64,000 nt of DNA from Eutypa lata (lineage: Eukaryota > Ascomycota > Sordariomycetes > Xylariales > Diatrypaceae), in contig JAKULF010000001.1 in the NCBI GenBank assembly GCA_022661535.1, forward strand, positions 2,170,001 to 2,234,000. The letters are read 5' to 3'. Shown here in pieces: positions 33,137-44,500 of the stretch. The number at the start of each line of letters is the position of its first letter. Position 1 is the stretch's first letter. The notes under the pieces were generated by a model, which saw only the letters and a list, made by a program, of their open reading frames with translations, had not been told where the DNA came from and ran no database searches. Both the position numbers and the translations under genes were made by a program.

Positions 33137-35645
33137 ATGCAGTACCCGTGCAGTTTCGCCCTGGGTAGTGGTGCGTTGCTATGTGCTACAGCGGCTGCCC
33201 AGTTCCCCCCTAAGTAGGCATGAACCAAACTCAACACGTAATCATTCTCAGCGCTGACAAGTCGCTGGAAAAGGCCTATGGGACTCATGGAGGCAGACTC
33301 TACGGTTGTTGAAGGCGCTCGTATACAGTACAAGGCTGCGAATATTTGCAATTCGACTGAGCCCGCTAGAAGCTTCTCAGGTTATGTACGGCTGCCACCA
33401 GGCTCACTGCGCCATGTCGGCTTGGATCAGCCTCTCCCCATCAATATGTTCTTCTGGTATTTTGAGAGCCAGAGGAACCCTGAAACAGCACCGTTGACGC
33501 TCTATTGTAAGTAGTTGCCATACTGTCTTCGGGAATCTCAGGACGCTATCTAACACTAACACGGAGGTAGTGAGTGGTGGACCGGGCGTAAGTTAACTTA
33601 TAAGAATACATAAATCATCATACTACTAGCCTTGCCAATACTAAGGGGCAACTTCTTAGGCTCCAAGTAGTATGATTCTTCACTTGCCGAGATGCGAAGT
33701 GTGAAATAGTAACCCTTTGAGAAACAGCCACCGCAATCCTGCGTGAAAATGGCCCCTGTACGGTCGACGTTGATGGCACTAGAACAGGAGTAAATCCTTG
33801 GGCTTGGACTGAGGAATCGAACGTACTCTATATTGATCAGCCCGTCAACACAGGTCAGTTCTAGCACTCCTCAGTAACCGTGGCTTTTCTGATGTGGTTG
33901 TAGGATTCAGTTATGATGTGCCCTTTAACGGCACCGTCAACTTCCGCGGCGAGCGAGCATTAAAAGACTTCAATGCCACCACAGTACCCCAGGGAAATCG
34001 CCTATTGGAAGCAGCAACTATGGGTGTAGGCTCAGTCCACACCGAAAGTGCCGTGAATAGCACGGAAGCTGCCGTTCGCGCGCTTTGGCTGTCGCTTTCC
34101 GTTTGGCTTCAGGACTTCAATCCTGGCAACGGTTCGCAATCTGACAGACCTCGTGGTCATGAATTGGAACTTTGGACCGTCTCGTACGGAGGCCATTACG
34201 CAGCGGCCTTCTACGACTTTACGACTTCCCAGAACCTGGCCCTTGACAGAGGCGTTTCTACATTACCCAGAGCGCCCAGGATCCGCTTCCTCTCGATAGG
34301 ACTGGCTAACGCCTGCGTAGATTCGCTCGTGCAACTGCCAGCGTATCCCGAGATGGCCTTCAACAACACATACGGGCAGCAACTAGTCAATGAGACGATG
34401 TATCTCGCAGCGAAAGAGGCTTGGGGAGGCCCTGAAGGTTGCCAAGCCCGCATCCGATCTTGCCGCGAGGCCGCTGCAGGGGGTGCTTCCTTTTCGCCGC
34501 CGGACCTCGGCAACAACGCCACGGTGAACGCTCTCTGCCACGAAGCGAACGCCTTCTGCGGGAACCACATGGTCACACTGATATCTGCGAGCGGCAGGAG
34601 CTTCTTCGACATCGGACATCCCTCGGGCTTGCTGACAAGCCCGACTCTGCACACGCATCTGGCGTTCCTGAAGCGGGCAGACGTGCAAGCGGAGCTAGGC
34701 GTCCCCGTGAACTTCACGGATAACTCGCTTAGTATTTACAGTGCGTTCTCGAGAACCGGTGATAACGTCAAGGGGGATTACGTGGCTTCGCTTGGTCGAG
34801 CTCTGGATGATGGCGTGAGGGTTTCGCTCATGTACGGTGATCGAGATTACGCCTGCAACTGTAAGAAATGCCCCTTTATTGCCCTTGGGGTAGGTAGGTA
34901 CGGAGTTGAAGACGACACTAACATCGACCTGCAAATAGGGCTAGGAGGCGAAGCTCTATCTTTGGCTATCCAGCACAAGCACGCCCAGGCATTCAAAAGC
35001 GCCGGATATGAGCCAGTACATTTCCCGGGAGGCGGGAGTAATAGTAAAGGCAAGACACCACGAGCAAGAGTCCGTCAGCACGGCAACCTCTCCTTCACGC
35101 GGGTCTTCGACTCTAGTCACACCATCGGCACGGAGTGGCCCTCGGTCGCCTTCACGATTTTCAATCGAACCGTGTCAGGCGTGGACATCGCATCCGGAAC
35201 CGTCAGTTTGATCGGTGACGACGACAACTCCTCCGAGCAGTATTCCACAGTGGGACCGCAGTCAGTCCGGGACATAATAAATGAAGTTCCCGCGGACGCC
35301 GACGAAGAGGAGGGCATGTGCTACACGCTTGCGCCCTCTCTCTGTTCCCGACGGCAACTCGAAGCCTACCTGAAGGGCCGCGGTAGAGTGAGAGACTACT
35401 GGCTCGTGGACTATGGCGATGGTTCTTGCAGTCCGAATCCAGTCGAGCCGTGTCAGGCGGAGAATAGACTAAAGGGGTGTCGAGAGGGCATCATAGGAAC
35501 CGTCCCTGGCTACGCGGTATACATAGTGTTGGTGGTGGTATCAGTAGTTGTGGTGGTCTGGAGCTATGCGCGAAGTAAGCCGCTGGCAGTAAAATATAAA
35601 TACCGACCGCTTCGATCGCGATCTACTACTGAGGATGTTATTTAG
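33137..35645 (+). CDS. Secretory S10 serine carboxypeptidase with C-terminal membrane anchor
   Basis: The start at 33137 gives a signal-like N-terminus (FALGSGALLCATAAAQFPP); exon 1 ends at 33213. Later exons encode SGYVRLPPGS, INMFFWYFESQRNPETAPLTLY, then LSGGPG, RENGPCTVD, LYIDQPVNTGFSYD and the nucleophile elbow WTVSYGGHYAAAF (the Ser after V). Catalytic Asp is in MYGDRDYACN and His in VFDSSHTIGTEWPSVAFTIFNR, so the S10 triad is intact. Many N-x-S/T sites fit a secreted protein. Near the C-terminus a hydrophobic helix (YAVYIVLVVVSVVVVVW) is followed by a short basic tail, as in Golgi Kex1-type enzymes. Joins at 33590-33730 are unclear: the frame after GGPG needs either a 7-base microexon or an unusual intron. 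It may trim basic residues from kexin products (inference). Confidence 0.85.
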
Positions 35646-36168
35646 ATTTAAGAAATTGAGATACCTATTTTCAATGTCAATTAAATATCTCTTATAAGTC
35701 ATTGGTAAAATTGCGACTTGGTTAGTACTTAAGCAGTCTTATATTTGCACGCCCAATGCACGTATAGCTTAAACTCATAATCAATGTCGTGGCCCGGTTG
35801 AATTTGTATATATTATTAATTTTTTCATTTTCTTTGGCGTTCACATAGTCCCCAAGACCGTTAAACTGTCTAATATTTCGTTAATAGGGGGCGGTTAGTA
35901 TAAAAACCATTTTCCTCACCTATTAGATACCGTTCGGCCCGCCCCCTCCCGCCCGCACGCTAAAGAGGTGCTACATACCTACATACATGTATGTATGTGA
36001 TATGTACTTAAGGTATTATGCCACAAAACTACATCTACTCACTCCCTATAAAAAAATCTCATTGCTCGCAACATCTTCCACTAACTTGACCTCTTTCAAC
36101 TCAACATCTTCAATACTCCTGCCTTCTTGCAAGCGGCCCGCAGGTGCTATCATCTGGATTAGGAAAGT
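35646..36168. other. Intergenic spacer
   Basis: About 520 bases between the carboxypeptidase stop and the kinase start. It contains a CT/C-rich stretch (about 35935-35960, gcccgccccctcccgcccgc) and an atacatgtatgtatgt microsatellite (35983-35998), probably part of the kinase promoter. Confidence 0.4.
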
Positions 36169-37523
36169 ATGGCGCCGCTAAACCAAGAAGAGAAAGACGC
36201 CCTCGTCTCTAGAGTCACCCAGGAGCTCTCAGGGACACCCTACGCTTGCTCCTCGCTGACGCAGCTGACGAACGGGACAACCAACTTCGTGTTCCGCGGC
36301 GAGCTCGTCAAGCCCATCCCTGCAGACAACGGGGAGAGTGGGAGCGGGAGCGGAAGTACCGCCACGACCGTCATCATCAAACACTCGACGGAGTTCGCGG
36401 CCGCTAACAAGGACTTTCTAATTGATGCGTCGCGCGCCGTATGTGTTTTTTTTTTCACTCATTCACTCCATTATGGAGCGCATCACGCATTGCTTATAAA
36501 GGGGGATTGATTAACATCTCGCTATCTATCGTAGTTCTATGAGGAGTCTATGCTCCATGCGCTGAATGACTTCCCGTCCAGCACGACGGTAGTCAAGGCG
36601 CCGCGGTTCCATCTCTTCATCCGCGATGCGAACATCCAGGTCCTGGAAGACTTCCCCGCGGCGGTGGATCTGAAGAACCTATTCGTGTCGCCGACTGCTA
36701 ACAGCGTCCTCACGGCGCCGGTAGGGGAGTCCATCGGCCGCGACGTGGGGACCTGGCTACGCTCCTTCCATGATTGGTCCTTCTCCCCGAAGTCTGGTCT
36801 GAAAGCCGTCGGCGATAACGAGCCCATGCGTAAGTTGAAATTCGCCATTACTTATGATAGTTTCCTCAAGGTGCTGGAGAACAACTTCCCCGACCTCCTG
36901 GAAGGCCACCGCCCGACTTTGGAACAGGTTAAAGACGCGGCGACGAAGGAGTTCGAAAGGACATCCGGAGATGAAAATGGGGGTGAGGACTGGGGACTTA
37001 TACACGGTGACTTCTGGACTGGGAAGTAAGTCGTTGGTCCTTTTTCTGTCCTGCTTTCCGTCTACGACACGGTAAAGTGAAGTCAGTCGGCTAACAAGCT
37101 AGTGTCCTGCTTCCGAGCGACCCATCGCTGAACACCCAGCATCCGGGCGGCGCCAAGCTCTTCATCGTGGACTGGGAATTTGCCCAGTTCGGCCATCGCG
37201 CGTACGATATCGGGCAGATGATCGGCGATATCTACGAGCGGAAGCACTTCTGGGAGGCCGAAGGCGCCGTGCCGGCTATCGAGGGGTTCATCCAAGGCTA
37301 CGGAGGGTTCGACGACGACGAGCTCGCCTTCCGCACTGCCATCCACGCGGGTGTTCAGCTGATCGGCTGGTACACCAGGCGGCCCCCGAATGCTCCCCTG
37401 CGGTTCCCGCTGGAGACCGTCGCCGATGCTATGAGGATTGGGAGAGATTGGATTGTGAAGGGATGGCAGAAGGATAGGGGGTATTTCGAGAGCACCCCGT
37501 TGGCATCTTTATTCAAGAGATAG
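36169..37523 (+). CDS. APH/choline-kinase-like phosphotransferase
   Basis: Three exons: 36169-36438, 36535-37025, 37103-37523, totalling 1182 bases (393 residues). The N-lobe has LTNGTTNFVFRGE and VIIKHSTEFAA (nucleotide-binding strands with the Lys). The catalytic loop is LIHGDFWTGNVLLP, with Asn encoded across the exon 2/3 junction, and the metal-binding acidic motif is IVDWEFAQFGHRAYDIGQM. These are the Brenner-type motifs of the aminoglycoside phosphotransferase/choline kinase/methylthioribose kinase superfamily. In fungi such proteins are generic small-molecule or protein kinases of mostly unknown substrate. A Gly/Ser-rich linker (ESGSGSGST) interrupts the N-lobe. GC content is higher than in the flanks. 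Confidence 0.9.
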
Positions 37524-38544
37524 ATAGATAGCTTAAGCTTAAGAATTTATGTTCAAGTCAGTTTAGTGGGAATGGCATCAGACTAAACATTTCATTGGTA
37601 CTTGATGGACTGCACAAGCATCCTACGAACATATTTTGACAGGAATATTAAATCTCTGCCGTTGAATATATTTACAGCGTTGGCGGTTTAAATGTCTCGT
37701 CATACCTACGAAGACACACATGCTAACAAGACAGACTGGAAAACGATGGAACGTCCGCACTTCCCCTAGTTACATCACCACCGAATATTTATATTTATGT
37801 AAGATCTTTTTCTTCCATACTCTCTTGTTTTTCATAGCAGACCCCCTCGAATCGATATGCAATCTTTAACGTGAGTCCTATCGCTATACCATCTAGTTGT
37901 AGGGCCTATAGGTGGTGCTAGTTAGGTGGTACAGCCAGATCATCTAGATAAAATAGATAGGTTTCATAGCTAGTTGATTTAGGTAGGTCAGGCCCTATAG
38001 CCAAGCAATCTCGTTAAGTGTATAAGGGGACAGTCGCCCGCTAGGTCCTATAACTAGGTATTATGGGTAGTGGGTCAATGCACAAATAACAAGACTCTAC
38101 GACCCCCAGTAACACCCCACCACTTAACCCACAAAATATCACGTCGGTTGACCATCGTGGTTGCGTGGCTTCGGTTCCAGGCGCATGCTGCCCAGTTTAG
38201 CAGGTGAAGAGATAGCGGAACACTGCAACCCGATGTTGCTTTGAACCGGCTTGGGCCTTGTATATTCTGCCGATCTACCTAACGTTGGGGCATCAACCCA
38301 TTGGACTGAAAGCTTGCGTGCTCACCCTTATCACTACAGCGGTCAAGATGAGTAGCAGCGGCTACAGCGGCCACGGCAGCCAAGATGAGCGGCAGCCACT
38401 CGTTCCAAGACTCCTCGCTCATCCACGAAGTAAGTCCATTTTCTGACACTATATATATATATATCCGTCTCGGTGATGCCAAGCGGCACCTGAGAGAGAG
38501 CCAGAACCAGGTTCCTCAGGAGTGCATGCCCCTTCTAACTCATC
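37524..38544. other. Intergenic region with a short upstream ORF
   Basis: About 1.0 kb. An AT-repeat (about 38452-38463) and repeated taggtaggt-type tracts are present. A small frame at 38348-38446 (MSSSGYSGHGSQDERQPLVP...) precedes the permease start and could be an upstream ORF or a non-used alternative first exon; it is too short to judge. Confidence 0.4.
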
Positions 38545-40859
38545 ATGACTAAAGACTCGACCTTAGCAAACCCGCACGCTGGGGGCGGGGTGGAGAAGAC
38601 CACCGTGCCTTCTGGCTCCCGTTCAAACCCCGACAGTATCAATTCTGCTGATTCCCAGCCGTCCTATGGGACCAATGACACCAAAATAAAAGCTCAGCCT
38701 ACCGTCGTGACGTCTACGGACGACACCAGAGATGATAGCGGCAGCGGCACTGCGGGAGAAAACCCATTCTCCGACCCCGACGTCGCCGAACGGTACCGAT
38801 TAGTCTACGAGAGAGCTCATTATGAGTGCCGTCATGTCTTTGACCCCCAACTGACCTGGACACCCGAGGAGGAAAAGCAGCTCCTCCGTCGTATCGACTG
38901 GCGTGTTTGTTTGTGGGCGGTTCGTACCCGGAAGATTTCTCTCCAAGATATGTGACGTCTGCTAACTGCGATATAATAAGTGTGTGATGTTTTTCGCGCT
39001 CCAGATGGACCGCGGCAATATCGCCCAGGCTCTCTCAGACAACATGCTCCAAGACCTCGGCATGGATACCAACGGTAAGTTATTCTTGTATTACTTTCCT
39101 AGATTTTGAGAGCAGAGTTCCTGACCGGTCATAGACTTCAACCGCGGCAACACTATATTCCAGGTCACTTTCATCGTTGCCGAGCTGCCCTCACAGCTGG
39201 TCTCGAAGAAGATCGGTCCGGACCGCTGGATCCCAACCCTGATCACTTTGTGGTCGGCTGTGGCCATGGCTCAAGCTGCCGTGACGAGTAGGCAAGGGTT
39301 CTACGCTACGCGAGCGCTCTTAGGTTTATTAGTCGTCAGTCACACATACACCCTATTATCCTGAACTGGATCATGATCTAACTTTCCACAGGGCGGTTTT
39401 GTCCCTGATATTGTACTGTGGTTATCGTATTTTTACACCAGTAAAGAGCTTCCTGTCCGCCTAAGGTGAGGGGCTTTCACGAGTGTACTTGTAAGATGAA
39501 ACCATGCTGATGCCTCGCTTAGCTTCTTTTGGACATCTATTTCTGTGACAGGAATTCTTACTACTTTCACCGGACTCGGCATACTCCAAATGCGAGGGCT
39601 GGCTGGATGGCCAGGATGGAGGTAAGTGGCCTGAGGAATTCTCAAGCAGCTCGGATGGTCTAACCTTTATATAGGTGGCTCTTCCTCTTGCAAGGACTCA
39701 TCACTTTACTCATCGGGATCGGTTCCTTCTTTATGATGCCGCCGTCTGTCGTGCAGACCAAGAACTGGTTCCGGCCTAACGGCTGGTTCACCAAGCGAGA
39801 GGAAGCCATCGCGGTCAATCGCATTCTACGAGATGATCCATCGAAAGGTGATCAGCACCCATTAGATTTCATCGCGGCTGAGATCACATAGCTAACGCAT
39901 TACAGGCGATATGCACAACCGCCAACCCATCACCCCGCGTCGTCTGTGGAATGCGGCAAAAGACTTCGACCTGTGGCCCATCTTCCTGTTGGGGTTCATT
40001 GCGGACATCCCTCAAAGCCCGCCGGCCACCTATCTCACCCTCATCCTCCGGAATCTCGGCTTCAGCACAGTATGTAAAGCTTAACCCACGAGATTCTGCA
40101 AGGTAAAAAAACAAAGGCTCGAACAGAGCCAATCTAACTTCCTTTGGCCTAACTATAGTACGTCACGAACCTCCTAACAATCCCGTCCTCCGTCGCGCAC
40201 ATCATCACCTTGATCGGCATCACGTGGCTCAGTGAGCGCTTCAGAGAGCGCACCGGATTCGCCATGGTGCAGAGTCTCTGGACACTGCCTTGTCTGATCG
40301 CGCTCCGGTTCTGGTCAGGGGTCGTCAACAACGTCTGGGGCACCTACGCACTCGTGACGGTCCTGCTCAGTTATCCTTCCTCGCACGCGATTCTCGTCGG
40401 CTGGCTCTCCAAGAACTCCAACAACGTCGGTACCAGAACTTTGTCGGTCACCATCGAAAACAGTAAGTCTGCCTTCCCGGCCCGGATTTACAGCGTGAAG
40501 CCTGAGAGCTGACAGATACATCATAGTACTCGTACAATTGGGCGGCATATATGGGAATAATATATATTTGGAACAGGATAGCCCGCTGTACCGTAAGGGC
40601 AATACCGACTTGATTATTATTAACGCTATCTGTCTGGGATTGTTTGTTTTTACCAAGGTATACTACATTCTGCGGAACGCACACCGCGATCGTGTGTGGG
40701 TGCGCATGACGGCAGAGGTAAGTAGTGACAACCACCTTGGTTGGTATTTGGCGGTGATCGTTCAGTGCAATCTAATGGTGACTTTAGGAACGCTACGAGT
40801 ACATACACTATTCCGATGATGTGGGAACTAAGCGACTGGATTTCAGGTTTGCGCACTAA
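38545..40859 (+). CDS. MFS permease, Dal5/TNA1 (anion:cation symporter) type
   Basis: Multi-exon gene (about ten exons with introns of 50-80 bases). A long, Ser/Thr- and Asp-rich cytosolic N-terminus (about 115 residues) leads into PQLTWTPEEEKQLLRRIDWRVCLWA, typical of the allantoate/nicotinate permease family. Then follow MFFALQMDRGNIAQALSDNM (TM1-loop), FQVTFIVAELPSQLVSKKIGPDRWIP, GGFVPDIVLWLSYFYTSKELPVR, a central linker (AVNRILRDDPSKGDMHNRQP) and six C-terminal helices ending ERYEYIHYSDD, a family-typical tail. The role is proton-coupled uptake of an organic anion (vitamin, purine breakdown product or similar); the substrate cannot be told. It is flanked by the kinase and an ABC transporter with no evident functional link. 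Confidence 0.9.
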
Positions 40860-41508
40860 AAAATGTCAGGTCTCGTCTAGCCAGGTGTCAAGCAAGCAAG
40901 CAAGCTCTTGGACATCGGGATGTTAGAGGCGGAGATTGGACCATTCCAGAGCTGGAAGTGATGGGGAGGGAAGATATTCAATCAAGTTAGCTACAGTGAC
41001 TATCGACACTGCATTGAGGAATGACAATGAGGGGTTTCAGCCCCTTCATGATTTACGATGTGTATTGAAATTATCTTAATTTTTAGCTAGAAGTCAATGT
41101 TGAGCCTGTGCAGCGTGGGAAGATGTGTACTTATTCTCTATAATGTTGCCGCCAATCACACGTTCAGCAAACAATAGTAAAAATAGGAGGTGCGACGCAA
41201 GGAATATTGCCCCGAAGCTTGAATGATGTTGCGCCTTTCGAATTGTCTATAGTAATCGAGGGTGAAAGTAAGTTGTGTGCGATAACGGTAGAACTCAACT
41301 CCAATGAGTACATTTCCAAAAGCAAATTTGATTATTGATACAAAATGGAAGGACTGGCGTCACCGTTCGAGCCAGGGGAAGAAGTATAAATAAGGATGAT
41401 ACAACGGACGCCCTCATCTCCATCTCCAACATCGCTTCGCAGCGGAATGAATCTATCTATGTATATAATAACCGCAAGGCACATCAACGTATCGTATTCT
41501 TATTCTTC
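40860..41508. other. Convergent 3' spacer
   Basis: About 650 AT-rich bases between the permease stop (plus) and the ABC transporter stop (minus). No gene or repeat is recognised. Confidence 0.35.
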
Positions 41509-44500
41509 CTACACGCCACTACTCCCAGCATTCCACAACTCGCCAAACCTCGAGCCCTCACGCGCCACCAGCTCCCCAGGGCGACCCTTCTCGACAATGC
41601 TTCCGGCATCCATCACAACGACAGTATCGAACCCCATGACCATCTCGAGCCGGTGGCTCACCATGACGACCGTGTAGTCGGCGAACTCGGCACGGATGAC
41701 GTTTTGCATCGCCCGGTCCGTCTCCTGATCTACGCTCGAGCTGACCTCGTCCAGGAGCAAGATGCCACCGCCGCCCCCGAACTTCTCGCCTAGTGCGGCC
41801 TCGCCTGCCCGTCCCTTGATGCGCCGTCGCAGGACCGCCCTCGCTAGGCCGAAGAGCTGCCGTTGGCCTTGGCTTAGGGCGTTCGGTCGCATCTCGGCTT
41901 CTAGACCGCCGTGTTCTGCGATGAAGGCGCCGAGACCGACGGTTTGTAGGACGGTGGCACATTCGGATTCTAAGGCGCTCGAGGAGGATGAGGAAGAAGA
42001 TGAGGGCTCGGTAGTGTCGTCATCGTCATCGTCGTCCGAAACGGTTAGGTTTTGTCGGAACGAGGCATCGGGTAGGAAGACAGGCTCTTGTGGGATGGCG
42101 ATGAGGCGCTGTCGGAGGACGGAGCGATCGATGAGGTGGAGTGGTTGGTCGTCGATGGTTATGTTCTCGGGAGAGGAGGCGAGGGGGTCGAGGAGCTTGA
42201 GGAGGAGTAGGAGAAGAGTGGATTTGCCGCTATATAGGGTTGGTTAGAGTCAACTGACTGTCTAACAAAGAGGCATTGTTTCTAGAAAGAAGAAGCAGGC
42301 GAGAGGAAAATCACAATACATACCTTCCGCTGCGGCCGCAGATGGCGATCTTCTCGCCCGCTGTTACGGAGAGGTGCAGATCGCGAAGGGCGAGGCGTGA
42401 TGGGCTTGATGTGCTATCACTATCCTCGCTACTAGTGGACAGTCGAGATTCTGGCTTACTTGGAGATAGTCAGCGGATCTTAATATGCAAATAGGGACAA
42501 ACGAAAGTAGCGCATCCTTTGACCTACCCGTACGACGCCGAAACGCCAGTGATCTCAATATTCCCCCTCATGGGCCACTCCGCGGGGGGTACCACGTTCT
42601 CGCCCGGCAGGTTCTCGGACCTCACGTTCTCCCCGAAGCTCTTGAGCCGGCTCACGGCACCGATGGACGTCTCGACCGTGGTGAAGGTGCGGACGAAGTT
42701 GGCGAGGGCGGCGCCGAACGTCATGAGCGTGACGAGACTCGCGCCTGTGTACCCCGTGTTCGCGGTGTCGACTTCGTCCGGACGGTGGCGCATCTGCGTC
42801 GCTAGTGCGACTACTACGACGGCGAGTACGGCTACTACTACCTGTAGCACGAATTGTAGCCAGCGCTGCATCAACTGTAGTACCCACATGGGTCTCTGCG
42901 AGTCGTCAAGTAACTGGTCGCTGCGCGCGATACCGGATGGTACCCAGCCGAAGGCGCGGAAGGTGGCGATTCCTTGCATCGCGTCGATGAAGTGTGAGCT
43001 GTGGTGATGAGGTGCGGTGAGCATCAATAGAAGCGGTGGGAGTATATGCGGTGCATAATAGTTTGTTACGAAAAGGGAGACTTACTAGAACGGGCTCTTA
43101 GCCTCTAGATCCAGAAGACGGATCTGTCGGGACGTACGAAGGTATAGTTTCTGTATCCCGTAGAGGAACGCGAGCATCAGCGGGAACGTCGCCGCGATGA
43201 ACGGAGAGGAGATGGCGATGACGGCCGCCATTCCCAGGCAGGTCAGGCCCCTCATGGCGAGGCTAATGAACGCCAAGGGAAGTTCTCCGTCGATGAGGTT
43301 CATATCCTGCGAGAAGAGGTTCGTAACGACGCCCGTGTCCGTCGTGGTGAAAAAGCTCAGCGACGCGTTGATAACGGTGCTAAGGGTGTCCTTGTGCAGC
43401 CGCGCTCCGGAGGCCTGGATGATCGACCTGAAGCAGATCAAGCACATGAACAAGAGCGATATGAGCTTAGACAGCTGGAACAGACCATAAGTGCCTAGGT
43501 AGTAAAAGTTGGTGTGTCGCGGGTCAGCTGATGTGACGTCTTCTGACCAGAACTTGAGCCAGAGGGTCGTGAAGTTCGAGAAGAAGCCGAAGCCGAGACT
43601 AGACACAGCGAATGCTATTAGAGGCAGCGTGTCGATGCGGGAGAAATAGTGACGGTAGACTGCACCGTCACCTTCCATGCGTTCCTGGTCTGGTTCGCGG
43701 GTGGTGGAAACTGGTGCGACAGTACGACTAGGCTCTCGATCTTCAGGTACCTCAGGCACTTTAGGCTTAATGCTTTCTTCCATATGTGCTGAATTGGATG
43801 TCTCAATCCCGAGACTGTGTACGTAGCCCCTGTTAGCCAAAAGGCTCTGATAGGTGCCTTGTTCTACAACATGTCCATGCGGACCCAGAGCAATGATATG
43901 ATCTGCAAGAGGTAGATATCGGATAGCGTGAGTACATAAAACAGCTGTTGCTCCGCGCTGGGAAAGGAGACCGTCCGAAGAGAAGACACGGCGGAATATA
44001 TGTTGTTCAGTATCCGCATCCAAGCCACTCAGTACATCATCGAATATCAAGAAACTCGAGTCAAGATAAAAAGCTCTCGCTATGGATATCCGTTGTTTCT
44101 GCCCGCCGCTCAGTGCAACCCCATTGCTGCCGACCTTGGTCTGGTCACCTGAAGGCAGAACGGCTAAGTCTGGATTGAGCATCGCTGCTTCGACGACCTC
44201 ATCGTACCTTGTTTGGTCGAAAGGGGCAATGCCTAAGATGTTATCTTTGATACTAGCGTTAGATAAATAAGGTGTCTGATCACAGTATCCGATGGTGCGA
44301 CAGCTGAGGCGCGTGGAGACCTGTCCGTATGCCACGGGAACCTCGCCGAGCAGGGCTTTGCAGAAGGTCGACTTGCCAGATGCCACAGGTCCGACCACCA
44401 TGGTGACTTTCGAGGCGGGGATGTCAACATTAATTCCCTCGAGGCTCAACTTCTCGCCCCGCCATCCGAAGTTGCCCCCGGATATCTTTATCGCAGGCGG

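Noticed and set aside
38348..38446. Short frame before the Dal5-type permease
   Set aside because: Too short to support as a gene; kept only as a note on a possible upstream ORF.
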